A stretch of 64,000 nucleotides of DNA from Rhexocercosporidium sp. MPI-PUGE-AT-0058. Lineage: Eukaryota > Ascomycota > Leotiomycetes > Helotiales. Both the position numbers and the translations under genes were made by a program. Within the stretch, counting starts at the first letter, position 1, and the number at the start of each line of letters is the position of its first letter. The stretch spans positions 992,001 through 1,056,000 of the forward strand of contig JAGTJL010000014.1 in assembly GCA_020746875.1 (NCBI GenBank), written 5' to 3'. The notes under the pieces were generated by a model. It had not been told where the DNA came from, did no database searches, and saw only the letters and a program-made list of their open reading frames with translations. Shown one piece after another: positions 63,197 to 64,000 of this stretch.

Positions 63197-64000
63197 ATGG
63201 CTTTGGTCGCTGTGAACTCAGGGAGCGCCAGTGACAGTGATGCTATGGCTGAATACCGCAATCGTGCTGAGACCTTTCGCAGTGTGGCAGCTGCACAGAT
63301 TGACTTCATTCAGGTTAGCATCGCATCAAGTGCCTTTCTCCTACATGCATCCCCATTCAATGGGTTAAGAATATTCGGGAGCCGGTGCAGCTCCAAACGC
63401 TAGCTGAGTTAATCATTGGAGAATTTAAGGCTAACATGATATCGTTTCAGGAAATGGTAAAGCACCTAGACTCGACGAGAAATCAGCTGGAATACTTGTC
63501 CACCATTCAGATGCCAGAAATGGAGGCTAGGTACTCGGCCAAGATCTCAGAGCTGCAAGTCGATCTCAAAGATCAGATGGACAGCAGACGCCGTTGGCAG
63601 TCTAACAGCGAGAAATTAGAAGATGAAGTTATGAAGCTGCGCAACAAGGTTGCTGCTATATCTGCTGCTAATTCTGCTGCTAACTTGGTATGTCGCTCCT
63701 CGCCCTAGTCTATCTGCATAGCTATGATCTGAGGTCAAACCTTCCGACCCTTAAAATGCCTATTCATTTACTTGAAGACCACGAGTTGTTTGAGAATTGC
63801 AAGCAAGTCTGGCTCTCAGATGCAGAAGTGAATAATGAAAGAATAATCCACTAACTTATTCTCGCATAGGAGTCTTCCCGCTTCGTATCAGTATTGATCG
63901 ATGCAGACGCCGATATTTATTATTTCGCAGATGAATATTTAACACAGGGTCTCAAAGGTGGACAAGCTGCCGCAGACATGCTCGTTGAAAAAGTTAGAGA
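63197..64000 (+). CDS. Second DUF7923 (NYN/PIN-like) protein, cut by the window end
   Basis: Exons 63197-63313, 63451-63687 and 63870 onward, open at the edge, so the protein is incomplete (at least 160 aa). An N-terminal coiled coil (SAKISELQVDLKDQMDSRRR) is followed by SSRFVSVLIDADADIYYFAD and TQGLKGGQAAADMLVEKVR, matching VLVDADAQTNLFHDGFL and EGGQAAANALIEKV of the gene at 58261. The two share gene order, length of coiled coil, and phase-0 first introns, but this copy lacks the intron that splits the first Asp motif in the other. Whether it also ends in CCCH fingers cannot be seen here. Confidence 0.85.

Overview
The window is nuclear DNA of a filamentous ascomycete (Pezizomycotina; a leotiomycete is my best guess, not proven). 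The evidence is short introns (about 45-120 bp, GT..AG, with CTAAC/CTGAC-type branch points), long gene-free spacers, and typical families: DHA2 MFS and POT transporters, Ure2p-like GST, P450, GH47, DUF1996, a GDS1-type winged helix protein, a PigL_N/ankyrin protein and Zn2Cys6/C2H2 regulators. I rebuilt exon structures by hand from splice signals and reading phase. Where a total length is given, the exon sum is a multiple of three.

Layout. 1.4-3.8 kb: single-pass membrane protein (DUF7820-like, 719 aa). 4.7-7.2 kb: DHA2 drug:H+ antiporter. 8.7-11.1 kb: divergent emp24 (p24 cargo receptor) and arf1, two early-secretory-pathway genes sharing one intergenic region. 13.2-15.4 kb: tandem small secreted proteins, each one base out of frame. 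15.6-16.5 kb: GST. 17.0-17.3 kb: inverted-repeat element. 17.5-19.2 kb: decayed FAD monooxygenase. 19.9-22.0 kb: intact POT transporter. 22.8-23.1 kb: second inverted-repeat element, followed by a 157-residue Zn2Cys6 protein. 24.8-26.1 kb: GDS1-type protein with a 6 kb gene-free region upstream. 32.0-34.3 kb: PigL_N-ankyrin protein. 36.7-38.6 kb: P450 with a late frameshift. 39.4-41.2 kb: Ala/Lys-rich secreted protein built from tiny symmetric exons. 43.2-45.2 kb: mitochondrial ETF-ubiquinone oxidoreductase. 45.4-47.7 kb: decayed RTA1 and transcription-factor genes. 48.4-50.2 kb: secreted GH47 mannosidase. 50.8-51.2 kb: coding-like remnant. 53.1-54.4 kb: four-finger C2H2 protein. 54.8-56.3 kb: unrecognised protein with broken frame. 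57-58.1 kb: two diverged copies of a small repeat. 58.3-59.9 kb and 63.2 kb to the edge: two paralogues of a DUF7923 (NYN/PIN-like) family, the complete one ending in CCCH-type zinc fingers, with a DUF1996 secreted protein between them.

The housekeeping genes (arf1, emp24, etfqo, gds1-like) are intact. The decayed and frameshifted genes lie in the accessory stretches between them. At least three frameshifts fall at or beside short C/G runs, so a sequencing cause must be excluded before biological decay is assumed. The least explained items are the NYN-CCCH paralogue pair, the PigL_N-ankyrin protein without a nucleotide-binding domain, and the modular-exon Ala/Lys protein.
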